A DNA stretch of 6,133 bases, taken from NCBI GenBank assembly GCA_946885435.1, contig CAMPGL010000126.1, positions 1 to 6,133 of the forward strand, read 5' to 3'. Under the pieces are notes generated by a model. The model was not told the origin of the DNA and ran no database searches. It saw only the letters and a list, made by a program, of their open reading frames with translations. The position numbers and the translations under genes are program-made. This stretch comes from an uncultured Brevundimonas sp. Lineage in GTDB: Bacteria; Pseudomonadota; Alphaproteobacteria; Caulobacterales; Caulobacteraceae. Below are positions 1 through 5,974 of this stretch, piece after piece. Numbering within the stretch: position 1 is the first letter of the stretch; every line of letters starts with the position of its first letter.

Positions 1-258
1 CGAAGGCGGCGTCCATCGAGGCGTCGTCGGTGACGTCGGCCTGGATCAGCAGTTTGGCGCCGACGCTCTCGGCCAGCGGGCGCACCCGGCGCTCCAGCCC
101 CTCGCCGAGGTAGGTGAAGGCAGCTCGGCGCCCTGCGCCGCCAGCTGCGAGGCGATACCCCAGGCGATGGAGTTGGCGTTGGCCACCCCCATGATCAGGC
201 CCTTCTTGCCCTTCATCAGCTCGCCGTTCGGGAAGGTCCAGCCGGATTCCGTGGCCAT
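1..258 (-). CDS. fabI: Enoyl-[acyl-carrier-protein] reductase (NADH) FabI, 5' part, with a frameshift
   Basis: FabI catalyses the last step of each fatty-acid elongation cycle in the cytoplasm, the NADH-dependent reduction of trans-2-enoyl-ACP. About 86 of the usual 260-270 codons are present; the rest lies beyond the left edge. The N-terminus shows the FabI form of the Rossmann nucleotide-binding site, [13 protein letters not shown] at residues 24-36, followed by AAQGAEL. As written, the frame then runs into unrelated residues and a TGA at 48-46. Restoring one base at about position 121 (GAGCTGCC to GAGCTGGCC on the minus strand) gives [13 protein letters not shown] and then [10 protein letters not shown], the expected FabI continuation, to the window edge. 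The ATG at 258-256 has an AGGAGA ribosome site at 271-266, 7 nt upstream. A later in-frame ATG (MKGKKG, residue 15) is possible but has less support. Either a sequencing error or a real loss of function is possible; the former is more likely because the gene is usually essential. Confidence 0.9.
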
Positions 259-265
259 GGTCGCG

Positions 266-271
266 TCTCCT
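266..271 (-). promoter_or_regulatory. Ribosome binding site of fabI
   Basis: AGGAGA on the minus strand lies 7 nt before the ATG at 258-256. This supports that start over the internal ATG at residue 15. Confidence 0.7.
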
Positions 272-284
272 GTTGTCGGCGTCG

Positions 285-313
285 GTTTAGGCGCGCCGCC
301 CGATGAGTGACAA
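285..313 (-). promoter_or_regulatory. Candidate housekeeping promoter for fabI
   Basis: On the minus strand, TTGTCA (313-308, five of six matches to TTGACA) is separated by 17 nt from CTAAAC (290-285). The second box with its flanks, CCTAAACC, matches six of eight positions of the Caulobacter-type -10 GCTANAWC. It fills the 57-nt gap after the preceding gene and would place the start of transcription near 278, leaving a short leader with the AGGAGA site. This suggests fabI can be expressed independently of the acyl-CoA genes upstream, although no terminator separates them. Confidence 0.45.
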
Positions 314-315
314 GC

Positions 316-1965
316 CTAGCCGGCGCGCAGCTGGCTGATGGTGCGCCCTGGCGCGATGTCGTCGGCCGAGGTGATCAGGTGGATCAGGGCCGGCCGGTCG
401 GCAGCCAGCGCCTGGTCCAGCGCGGCGGCGAAGTCCTCGGTCCGCTCGACGCGGAACCCGACCGCCCCGAAGGCTTCGGCGTAGGCGACGAAGTCCGGGT
501 TCTTGAGGTCGGTGCCGGAGACACGGGCGGGATAGTCGCGCTCCTGGTGCATTCTGATCGTGCCGTAGGTCCCGTTGTCCACGACCACGAAGACGACGGC
601 GGCGTCGTACTGGACGGCGGTGGCCAGCTCCTGGCTGGTCATCATGAAGTCCCCGTCGCCGGCGAGATTCACCACCGTGCGCCAGGGCTCGACGATCTTG
701 GCGGCGACGGCGGCCGGCACGCCATAGCCCATGGCGCCCGAGGTCGGGGCCAGCTGGGTGCGGCGCGCGTGGTGCGGGAAGAAGCGGTGCAGCCAGGCGG
801 CGAAGTTGCCCGCGCCGTTGGTTACAATGGCGTCGTCGGGCAGGCCGTCGCGGAGCAGCCCCATGACCCGGCTCATGTTCACCTGGCCGGTGACCTCGAC
901 GGGCTGGATGAAGGCCTCGTAGTCCGCGTGGGCCTCGGGCCCGGAGGTCCAGGCGCGGTCCGGATCGATCACGGCGATGGCCTCGGCGGCGAGCGACACG
1001 TCGGCGGCGCAGGACAGGGCCGTCGGCCAGACGCGGCCGAGCTCCTCCGGCCCCGGATGGACGTGGACCAGCCGCTCGGCGGCGGTCGTGCGGTCGAGCA
1101 GGCTGTAGCCCTGGGTCGGGTTTTCGCCGAGCCGGGCGCCGATCGCGATCAGCAGGTCGGCGTCCTTGATCCGCTGGACCAGCTTCGGATTGGGCCCGAG
1201 GCCCAGGTCGCCGGCGTAGCAGGGGTGGCGGTTGTCGATCAGGTCCTTGCGGCGGAAGGACAGGGCGATGGGCAGGCCCAGCCGCTCGGCCCAGTCCGCG
1301 AGCACCTTGGCGGAGGTGTCGCTCCAGCCCTGGCCGCCCAGAATTATCATCGGCCGTTCGGCGGCCTTTAGCCGAGCCTCAAGCGCGGCGAGGAAGGCGG
1401 GGTCCACCCCCGCGCGGGCGGGGGTGACCGCCTGCTTCGGCGACGGGCCGCCCGGCTCGTGCAGGATGTCCTCGGGCAGGGCGATGACCACCGGGCCCAT
1501 GCGGCCCTGAAGCGCCGTGGCGAAGGCGCGTTCGACCACTTCGACGGTGCGGTCGGCCGATTCCAGCTCGGTCGCCCACTTGGCCAGGCCGCCGAAGACC
1601 TCGCGGTAATCGACCTCCTGGAAGGCGCCCCGGCCCCGGTCGGCTAAGCCGACCTGGCCGACGAACAGGATCATGGGCGTCGAGTCCTGGTGCGCCGTGT
1701 GCACCCCGATGGAGGCGTGGGTCGCGCCCGGACCGCGGGTGACCATGCAGACGCCGGGCCTGCCGGTCAGCTTGCCGTAGGCCTCGGCCATGTTGGCGGC
1801 GCCCGCCTCGTGGCGGCAGATGACCAGCTTGATCCGGTCACGCACGTCGTAGAGCGCGTCCAGCACCGCCAGATAGCTCTCGCCCGGCACGCAGAAGACG
1901 TGGTCGACGCCGTTGACCAGAAGGGTCTCGACGAGGCGGCGGGCGGCGGTGTCGGCGGGTTGCAT
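316..1965 (-). CDS. Thiamine-diphosphate-dependent enzyme of the acetolactate synthase superfamily
   Basis: This 549-residue cytoplasmic enzyme has the three-domain layout of the pyruvate oxidase/acetolactate synthase family. The N-terminal ThDP-binding (PYR) domain spans about 1-170, with catalytic Glu53 in RHEAGAANMAEAYG and the RGPGATHASIG loop at 77-87. A central domain spans about 185-340, and the C-terminal ThDP-binding (PP) domain about 365-535, with the Mg-ThDP motif GDG at 436-438 closed by Asn464. It presumably decarboxylates a 2-oxo acid or joins or cleaves carbon-carbon bonds; the substrate is unknown. It is probably not the branched-chain amino-acid enzyme: no small regulatory subunit gene is adjacent, and the Trp that selects 2-ketobutyrate in E. 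coli AHAS II (MVRQWQE-type motif) aligns with His473 (TIRMHQE). It begins 25 nt after the small acyl-CoA dehydrogenase stop, so co-transcription suggests a role in catabolism of an organic acid or acyl-CoA. The ATG at 1965-1963 has no strong Shine-Dalgarno sequence. 2-Hydroxyacyl-CoA lyase or benzoylformate decarboxylase-like activity cannot be excluded. Confidence 0.88.
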   Translation of the reverse strand: MQPADTAARRLVETLLVNGVDHVFCVPGESYLAVLDALYDVRDRIKLVICRHEAGAANMAEAYGKLTGRPGVCMVTRGPGATHASIGVHTAHQDSTPMILFVGQVGLADRGRGAFQEVDYREVFGGLAKWATELESADRTVEVVERAFATALQGRMGPVVIALPEDILHEPGGPSPKQAVTPARAGVDPAFLAALEARLKAAERPMIILGGQGWSDTSAKVLADWAERLGLPIALSFRRKDLIDNRHPCYAGDLGLGPNPKLVQRIKDADLLIAIGARLGENPTQGYSLLDRTTAAERLVHVHPGPEELGRVWPTALSCAADVSLAAEAIAVIDPDRAWTSGPEAHADYEAFIQPVEVTGQVNMSRVMGLLRDGLPDDAIVTNGAGNFAAWLHRFFPHHARRTQLAPTSGAMGYGVPAAVAAKIVEPWRTVVNLAGDGDFMMTSQELATAVQYDAAVVFVVVDNGTYGTIRMHQERDYPARVSGTDLKNPDFVAYAEAFGAVGFRVERTEDFAAALDQALAADRPALIHLITSADDIAPGRTISQLRAG

Positions 1966-1990
1966 GCCCGCCGTCTAGCTTGTCCCGGGG

Positions 1991-3103
1991 CTAGTATCCA
2001 GACAGGCGCGCCAGCCGCTCCGCGTGGTGGTTGAAGTCGCCGAACAGCTCCTGGCAGACGCGGATGCGCTTCATGTAGAGGCCGACGTCGAACTCGTCGG
2101 TCATGCCGACCCCGCCGTGCATCTGCACCGCCTCCTGCACCGCAAGCTCCGAGGACTTGCCCGCGCGGGCCTTGGCCACCGAGACGGCGGGGCCGGCGGC
2201 CTCAGGGTCGCTGTCGAGCAGCTGGAGCGCCCTGAGCACGGCGGCCCTGGTGATCTCCAGCTCGGCGTAGAGGTGGGCGGCGCGGTGCTGCAGCGCCTGG
2301 AACTCGCCAATGGCCTTGCCGAACTGCTTGCGCTCGCGGAGGTAGGCCAGGGTCTGTTCGTAGGCGGCCTCGGCGGCGCCGGTCATCTCAGCGGCGACCA
2401 TGGCGCCCCCGTAGGCGCAGACAGCCCGGAACAGGCCGCCGTCCGCCGCGCCGATCAGGGCGGCGGCCTGGACCTCGACGCCGCTGAGCGTGACCCGCGC
2501 CGCATTGTGGGCGTCGACCATGACGGTGCGCTCCACCTCGACGCCGTCCGCGTCCGGATCGACCAGGAACAGGCCCACGCCCTCATCGGTGCGGGCCGCC
2601 ACGATCAGCAGGTCGGCGAGATGGCCGTCGACGACCATGGCCTTCGAGCCATCCAGCCGGAAACCGTTGCCCGAGCGGACGGCGGTGGTCTCGATGGCCT
2701 CGGGCCGGTGCTTCCTGCCTTCGTCCAGGGCCAGCGCCGCGATCAGGCGACCGGAAGCGATCTCAGGCAGCCAGCGGCCTTGCTGGGCGTCCGAGCCGCC
2801 TTTCAGGGCCACCGTCGCCAGGACCCCGGTCGACAGGAAGGGCGAAGGGGTCAGGTTGCGGCCGACGGCCTCCGCGATCACACCGGCCTCCACGGCGCCG
2901 AGCCCCGAACCTCCGTGCGCCTCGGGGATCATCACACCGGCGAAGCCCATCTCGCCGAAACACGCCCACAGGTCGCGCGAGACGCCGTCCGGATCGCGAC
3001 TGTCGCGAAGCTGGCGGAGGTGGGCGATCGGCGCGGCCTCGGCCAGGAAGCCGCGCGCGGCCTCCTCCAGCATCGTCTGCTCTTCGGTCAGGATCAGGGG
3101 CAC
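1991..3103 (-). CDS. Acyl-CoA dehydrogenase family protein, small subunit of a probable two-subunit enzyme
   Basis: This 370-residue protein has the acyl-CoA dehydrogenase fold: an N-terminal helical domain (about 5-115), a beta middle domain (120-215) and a C-terminal helical domain (220-365). It keeps the two motifs that contact FAD across a dimer interface, RERKQFGKAIGEFQALQH (256-273) and QMHGGVGMTDE (327-337). The usual SEPGAGSD substrate/FAD signature is absent; ALALDEGRK stands near its place. No catalytic Glu is seen, neither in a C-terminal YEGT motif (the end reads YMKRIRVCQELFGD) nor on helix G, where the aligned position is near Gly232. It is therefore probably not active alone and partners the large subunit encoded just upstream. 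The start is GTG at 3103-3101, giving the family-typical beginning MPLILTEEQTMLEEAARGFL. A GGAG at 3116-3113 lies 9 nt before it, inside the end of the previous gene, so the two are likely translationally coupled. The substrate is unknown. Confidence 0.9.
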   Translation of the reverse strand: MPLILTEEQTMLEEAARGFLAEAAPIAHLRQLRDSRDPDGVSRDLWACFGEMGFAGVMIPEAHGGSGLGAVEAGVIAEAVGRNLTPSPFLSTGVLATVALKGGSDAQQGRWLPEIASGRLIAALALDEGRKHRPEAIETTAVRSGNGFRLDGSKAMVVDGHLADLLIVAARTDEGVGLFLVDPDADGVEVERTVMVDAHNAARVTLSGVEVQAAALIGAADGGLFRAVCAYGGAMVAAEMTGAAEAAYEQTLAYLRERKQFGKAIGEFQALQHRAAHLYAELEITRAAVLRALQLLDSDPEAAGPAVSVAKARAGKSSELAVQEAVQMHGGVGMTDEFDVGLYMKRIRVCQELFGDFNHHAERLARLSGY

Positions 3104-3107
3104 GAGA

Positions 3108-4292
3108 TCAGGCTCCAGGCAGGCGCAGCAGGTGCTTGGCGATGATGTTGAGCTGGATCTCGCTCGTCCCGCCCTCGATGGAGTTGGCCTTGGTGCGCAG
3201 CCACGACCGGGCGGCCGAGCCCTCGCGGGAGCGCTCGCCCTCCCACTCCAGGGCGTCGAAGCCGCCTGCGGCCATCAGCAGTTCGTGGCGGCGCTTGTTC
3301 AGCTCCGAGCCATAGTACTTCAGCATCGAGGCCTCGGCCGGATGGGCCTTGCCCGCCTTGTGCTTGTCCCCGACGCGTTCGAGCGCGAGGCGGAAGGCGG
3401 CGGCGTCCAGCTCCATCTCGGCGATGCGGGCGCGCAGCATGGGGTCGTCCAGCCTTCCGGCCTCGTCGGTCCCCAGGCTGTCGGCGGCGACCTGGCCGAG
3501 CGGGCGGGCGTTCATGTCCTCGCCCATGGCCCCGATCATGGTCCGCTCATGCGCCAAGAGGTACTTGGCCACGTCCCAGCCGCGGTTCAGCGTGCCGACC
3601 AGGTTCTCCTTCTCGACCCGCACGTCGTCGAAGAAGGTCTCGCAGAACGGGCTCTTGCCCGAGATCAGGGTGATGGGCCGAGTGGTGACTCCCGGCGTCT
3701 TCATGTCGAACAGGACAAACGAGATGCCCAGGTGCTTGGGCGCCTCCGGATCGGTGCGGACCAGGCAGAAGATCCAGTCGGCCTTGTCGGCGTAGGAGGT
3801 CCAGATCTTCTGGCCGTTGACGATCCAGTGGTCGCCGCGGTCCTCGGCCCGGGTCTGCAGTCCCGCCAGGTCCGAACCTGCGCCCGGCTCGGAATAGCCC
3901 TGGCACCAGCGGATCTCGCCGCGCACGATCTCGGGCAGGAAGCGCTTTTTCTGTTCCTCGGTCCCGAAGGCGAGGAGCGCCGGGCCCAGCATCCAGACGC
4001 CGAAGCTGAGCAGGGCGGGCTGGGCCTGGATGCGGCGCAGTTCCGAGGCCAGCACCTTGGCCTCCTCGCGGCTGAGGCCGCCGCCGCCGTATTCGCGCGG
4101 CCATTCCGGCGCGGTCCAGCCGCGCTCGCCCATGCGTTCGAGCCAGAGCTTGTGGCCCGGCGTGGCGAAGGTGGCGTTCCTGCCGCCCCAGATGGCCTCG
4201 TCCTCGCTGCGCACCGGCCCGCGCACCTCCGGCGGGCAGTTCGCCTCCAGCCAGGCGCGCGTCTCGGCGCGGAAGGTCTCCAGGTCGCTCAT
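3108..4292 (-). CDS. Acyl-CoA dehydrogenase, large (catalytic) subunit of a probable two-subunit enzyme
   Basis: This 394-residue flavoenzyme would introduce a 2,3 double bond into an acyl-CoA thioester and pass electrons to electron-transfer flavoprotein. Visible motifs are the family signature YSEPGAGSDLAG (133-144), the middle-domain NGQKIWTSYADKADW (159-173) and the C-terminal SIEGGTSEIQLNIIAKHLLRLP (371-392). The position of the medium-chain catalytic Glu (YEGT) is Gly374 here. Glu249 in LLAHERTMIG fits the helix-G base used by isovaleryl-CoA and long-chain dehydrogenases. The RxxFG and QxxGG FAD-contact motifs are degenerate (MNARPLGQ, 260-267; LLMAAGGFDAL). They are present in the small subunit, which suggests FAD sits at a large-small interface, as in the mycobacterial alpha2-beta2 FadE pairs. 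A straight-chain fatty acyl, bile/steroid side-chain or other bulky CoA ester is possible. The ATG at 4292-4290 has AGGGGA at 4303-4298, 5 nt away. It is the first gene of the minus-strand block. Confidence 0.92.
   Translation of the reverse strand: MSDLETFRAETRAWLEANCPPEVRGPVRSEDEAIWGGRNATFATPGHKLWLERMGERGWTAPEWPREYGGGGLSREEAKVLASELRRIQAQPALLSFGVWMLGPALLAFGTEEQKKRFLPEIVRGEIRWCQGYSEPGAGSDLAGLQTRAEDRGDHWIVNGQKIWTSYADKADWIFCLVRTDPEAPKHLGISFVLFDMKTPGVTTRPITLISGKSPFCETFFDDVRVEKENLVGTLNRGWDVAKYLLAHERTMIGAMGEDMNARPLGQVAADSLGTDEAGRLDDPMLRARIAEMELDAAAFRLALERVGDKHKAGKAHPAEASMLKYYGSELNKRRHELLMAAGGFDALEWEGERSREGSAARSWLRTKANSIEGGTSEIQLNIIAKHLLRLPGA
3113..3116 (-). promoter_or_regulatory. Ribosome binding site deciding the GTG start of the small acyl-CoA dehydrogenase
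   Basis: GGAG lies 9 nt before the GTG at 3103-3101 and within the last codons of the large-subunit gene. The next in-frame ATG (3073-3071) would remove ten conserved N-terminal residues, so GTG is preferred. Confidence 0.6.
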
Positions 4293-4372
4293 GCCGGTCC
4301 CCTGCGTGGTCTGCGCTAGCTAACAGGGGTCCGTATGGAAAAGCTACGCCCTTTGGATCGAGAGGGGTCGCG
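4293..4372. promoter_or_regulatory. Divergent intergenic region with imperfect inverted repeat
   Basis: These 80 bp separate the acyl-CoA dehydrogenase operon (leftward) from the MFS gene (rightward), so promoters for both must lie here or inside the genes. No clear -35/-10 pair was found on either strand. CCCCTG at 4299-4304 is repeated inverted as CAGGGG at 4324-4329, with further GG/CC pairing outside one mismatch. Between the arms lies an AT-containing palindromic core, GCTAGCTAAC (4315-4324). The left arm overlaps the AGGGGA ribosome site of the large dehydrogenase gene. It could be an operator or an mRNA hairpin at the translation start; neither is established. No regulator gene lies next to it. 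Confidence 0.4.
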
Positions 4373-5653
4373 GTGGGCGCGGCGGCGGGATATGGACGCG
4401 AAATGACCCCGCCCCCCGCCGTCACGCGTGCGCCGGTTCCCGCCCTGGCGGTGCTGTTCAGCGTCGTGTTCATCAACCTGGTCGGCTTTGGCCTGATCGT
4501 GCCGCTGCTGCCGTTCTTCGGCTCAAGCCTGGGCGCGCCGGAGTGGCAGGTGACCCTGCTGTTCGCGGCCTATTCGGCGGGCCAGTTCTTCGCCGAGCCC
4601 TTCTGGGGAAGGCTGTCGGACCGGATCGGCCGCAAGCCCGTCCTGCTGATGACCCTGGTGGCCAACGCCGTGGGGTATCTGCTGCTCGTCTTCGCGCCCA
4701 ACATCTGGGCGGCCATCCTGATCCGTCTGTTCACGGGCCTCGGGGCTGGCAACATCTCGACCGTGCAGGGCTATGTCGCCGACGTGACCCCGCCGGAGAA
4801 GCGCGCCGGCCGCATGGGGATGATCGGGGCGGCCTTCGGCCTGGGCTTCATCGTCGGTCCCGGCGTGGGCGGCCTGCTGGTCCGCGAGGATCTCGGCGCC
4901 GTGGGATTTCATCCGCCGATGTACCTGGCCGCGGCGATGGCGGCCCTGGCGGCGCTGGGCGTCATCCTGTTCCTGCGCGAGAGCCGGGCCAAGGCCGACC
5001 CGGCCGTTCCGCGCCAGCGCTTCCTGGCCGGTCTGCACGAGGCGGGCCGCAATCCGGTCGTCAGCCGGGTGCTGGTCGTCACCCTGATCTTCATGGCCGG
5101 TTTCGCCGGCATGGAATCCACCTTCGGTCTCTGGGCCGAGCAGCATTACGACTGGCATGCGCGCGAGGTCGGCCTGAGCTTCGTCGCCGTAGGAATCGTG
5201 TCGGTGGTGGCCCAGGGGTTCCTGACCGGCCGCCTCGCCCGCCGGTTCGGCGAGAGCCGGATGCTGGCCTTCGGGGCGCTGGTGTTCGGCGTGTGCATGG
5301 CGGCCCAGGTGGCCTTCGCCAACCTCTTCCCCACCGCCGACTGGCTGGTGCCGGTGGCCATGGGCCTGACCGCGTTCGGCATGGCCTCGGTGATGCCCAA
5401 CGTCTCGGCCCTGATCTCGCGCTCGGTCGATCCCGACCAGCAGGGGGCGATGCTGGGGCTGAACATGGCCGCCGGCTCGGCCGCGCGGATCTTCGGTCCG
5501 ATCGTAGCGGGGATGATTTATTCCGGGCTGGGCCTGGACTGGCCGTTCCTGCTGTCGGCCGCCCTGAGCCTGCCGGCGGCCGTGATGGCGATCAACGCCG
5601 GCCGGGCGTTCCGGCGCGAACAGACCCGCCTGGCCGAGGCGGCCGGCGCCTGA
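4373..5653 (+). CDS. MFS transporter, DHA1/TetA-like proton-coupled efflux family
   Basis: This 426-residue inner-membrane protein has about twelve hydrophobic segments, roughly 24-48, 59-79, 90-108, 111-132, 149-170, 182-201, then after a charged loop (202-228) 230-255, 266-288, 297-317, 323-343, 357-383 and 388-409. MFS motif A, GRLSDRIGRKP, is at 79-89 between segments 2 and 3. The motif-B Arg is at 118 (LIRLFTGLGAGN), and a motif-C-like GLGFIVGPGVGG at 156-167 is typical of drug:proton antiporters. Export of a drug or metabolite is therefore likely; the substrate cannot be read from sequence. Two starts are possible. GTG at 4373 has a good GAGAGGGG-type site at 4360-4367, 5 nt upstream. 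ATG at 4403 starts MTPPPAVTRAP, ten residues later, with a weaker site. Both leave all membrane segments intact. It is transcribed away from the acyl-CoA dehydrogenase genes and is probably monocistronic, given the terminator-like hairpin downstream. Confidence 0.9.
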   Translation: MGAAAGYGREMTPPPAVTRAPVPALAVLFSVVFINLVGFGLIVPLLPFFGSSLGAPEWQVTLLFAAYSAGQFFAEPFWGRLSDRIGRKPVLLMTLVANAVGYLLLVFAPNIWAAILIRLFTGLGAGNISTVQGYVADVTPPEKRAGRMGMIGAAFGLGFIVGPGVGGLLVREDLGAVGFHPPMYLAAAMAALAALGVILFLRESRAKADPAVPRQRFLAGLHEAGRNPVVSRVLVVTLIFMAGFAGMESTFGLWAEQHYDWHAREVGLSFVAVGIVSVVAQGFLTGRLARRFGESRMLAFGALVFGVCMAAQVAFANLFPTADWLVPVAMGLTAFGMASVMPNVSALISRSVDPDQQGAMLGLNMAAGSAARIFGPIVAGMIYSGLGLDWPFLLSAALSLPAAVMAINAGRAFRREQTRLAEAAGA

Positions 5654-5659
5654 GTCCGC

Positions 5660-5688
5660 TTGCATTTGGGCGGGGCTTGGCGTATCAG
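5660..5688 (+). promoter_or_regulatory. Candidate promoter of the rpmI-rplT operon
   Basis: TTGCAT (5660-5665) and TATCAG (5683-5688) are separated by exactly 17 nt, just after the MFS stop codon. The matches to sigma-70 boxes are only three and four of six, so this is a weak prediction. Transcription would start near 5695 and give a leader of about 75 nt. Confidence 0.3.
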
Positions 5689-5698
5689 CGCCGGCTTC

Positions 5699-5738
5699 GA
5701 GCCGCCGGGCCCAGGACATGCCTTGGCGGCTCTTCTTT
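5699..5738 (+). terminator. Terminator-like hairpin in the gap before rpmI
   Basis: GAGCCGCC (5699-5706) pairs perfectly with GGCGGCTC (5725-5732). The stem can grow by one G-C and two G-U pairs (5707-5709 with 5722-5724). It is followed directly by the T-rich TTCTTTAT (5733-5740). This resembles an intrinsic terminator and may end MFS transcription. It also lies downstream of the candidate rpmI promoter, so it could act as an attenuator of the ribosomal protein operon. Confidence 0.5.
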
Positions 5739-5742
5739 ATCC

Positions 5743-5770
5743 AAGAGGACGGGCGCAAGCCCGCTGTGAA
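5743..5770 (+). promoter_or_regulatory. rpmI ribosome binding site with a GNRA hairpin as spacer
   Basis: AAGAGGA (5743-5749) is the only good Shine-Dalgarno sequence before rpmI but lies 21 nt from its ATG. Exactly between them CGGGC (5750-5754) pairs with GCCCG (5759-5763) around a GCAA tetraloop. If folded, the effective spacing becomes 7 nt. No in-frame start codon lies closer. Confidence 0.5.
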
Positions 5771-5974
5771 ATGTCTGGTTACAAGCTGAAGACCAAATCG
5801 GGCGCGAAGAAGCGCTTCAAACTGACGGCGACCGGCAAGGTGAAGGCCGGGGTTGCGGGCAAGCGTCACCGCTTGATCAGCCACAACTCCAAGTACATCC
5901 GCCAGAACCGCGGCACGGACGTGATGGCCGACGCCGACGCCAAGAAAATCAAGTCCTACATGCCGTACGCCTAA
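5771..5974 (+). CDS. rpmI: 50S ribosomal protein L35
   Basis: This 67-residue, very basic protein is a structural component of the large ribosomal subunit. The sequence is diagnostic for L35: [20 protein letters not shown] near the start, then [21 protein letters not shown] and a C-terminal IKSYMPYA. The length fits the family (about 64-67). The N-terminus [10 protein letters not shown] has two more residues than the common MPKLKTKS beginning. The ATG at 5771 is the only sensible start; upstream in-frame sequence is leader. rplT follows after 47 nt in the usual order. infC, often upstream of rpmI in other bacteria, is not here; an MFS gene occupies that side. Confidence 0.97.
   Translation: MSGYKLKTKSGAKKRFKLTATGKVKAGVAGKRHRLISHNSKYIRQNRGTDVMADADAKKIKSYMPYA

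Noticed and set aside
290..297. GGCGCGCC palindrome before fabI
   Set aside because: An eight-base GC palindrome is common by chance at this base composition, has no T-run to act as a terminator, and lies in the spacer of the candidate promoter.
307..1371. Plus-strand open frame (354 codons) opposite the ThDP enzyme, and a similar one at 2024-3145
   Set aside because: Both are GC-bias shadows of strongly supported enzymes, with repetitive Gly/Val/Asp/Arg composition and no family resemblance.
2490..4319. Long plus-strand open frame (609 codons) opposite both acyl-CoA dehydrogenases
   Set aside because: It is antisense to two clear enzyme genes, its translation is low-complexity Arg/Ala/Ser/Gly-rich with no known motif, and long empty frames are expected opposite GC-rich genes.
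3547..4476. Minus-strand open frame starting upstream of the large dehydrogenase
   Set aside because: It overlaps the dehydrogenase in another frame and runs into the MFS start. Its residues are Arg/Pro/Gly-rich and unlike any protein I know.
5660..5770. N-terminal extension of L35 from a TTG at 5660
   Set aside because: It would add 37 residues not found in L35 proteins. The family begins at the ATG at 5771, and the extension is leader sequence with hairpins.
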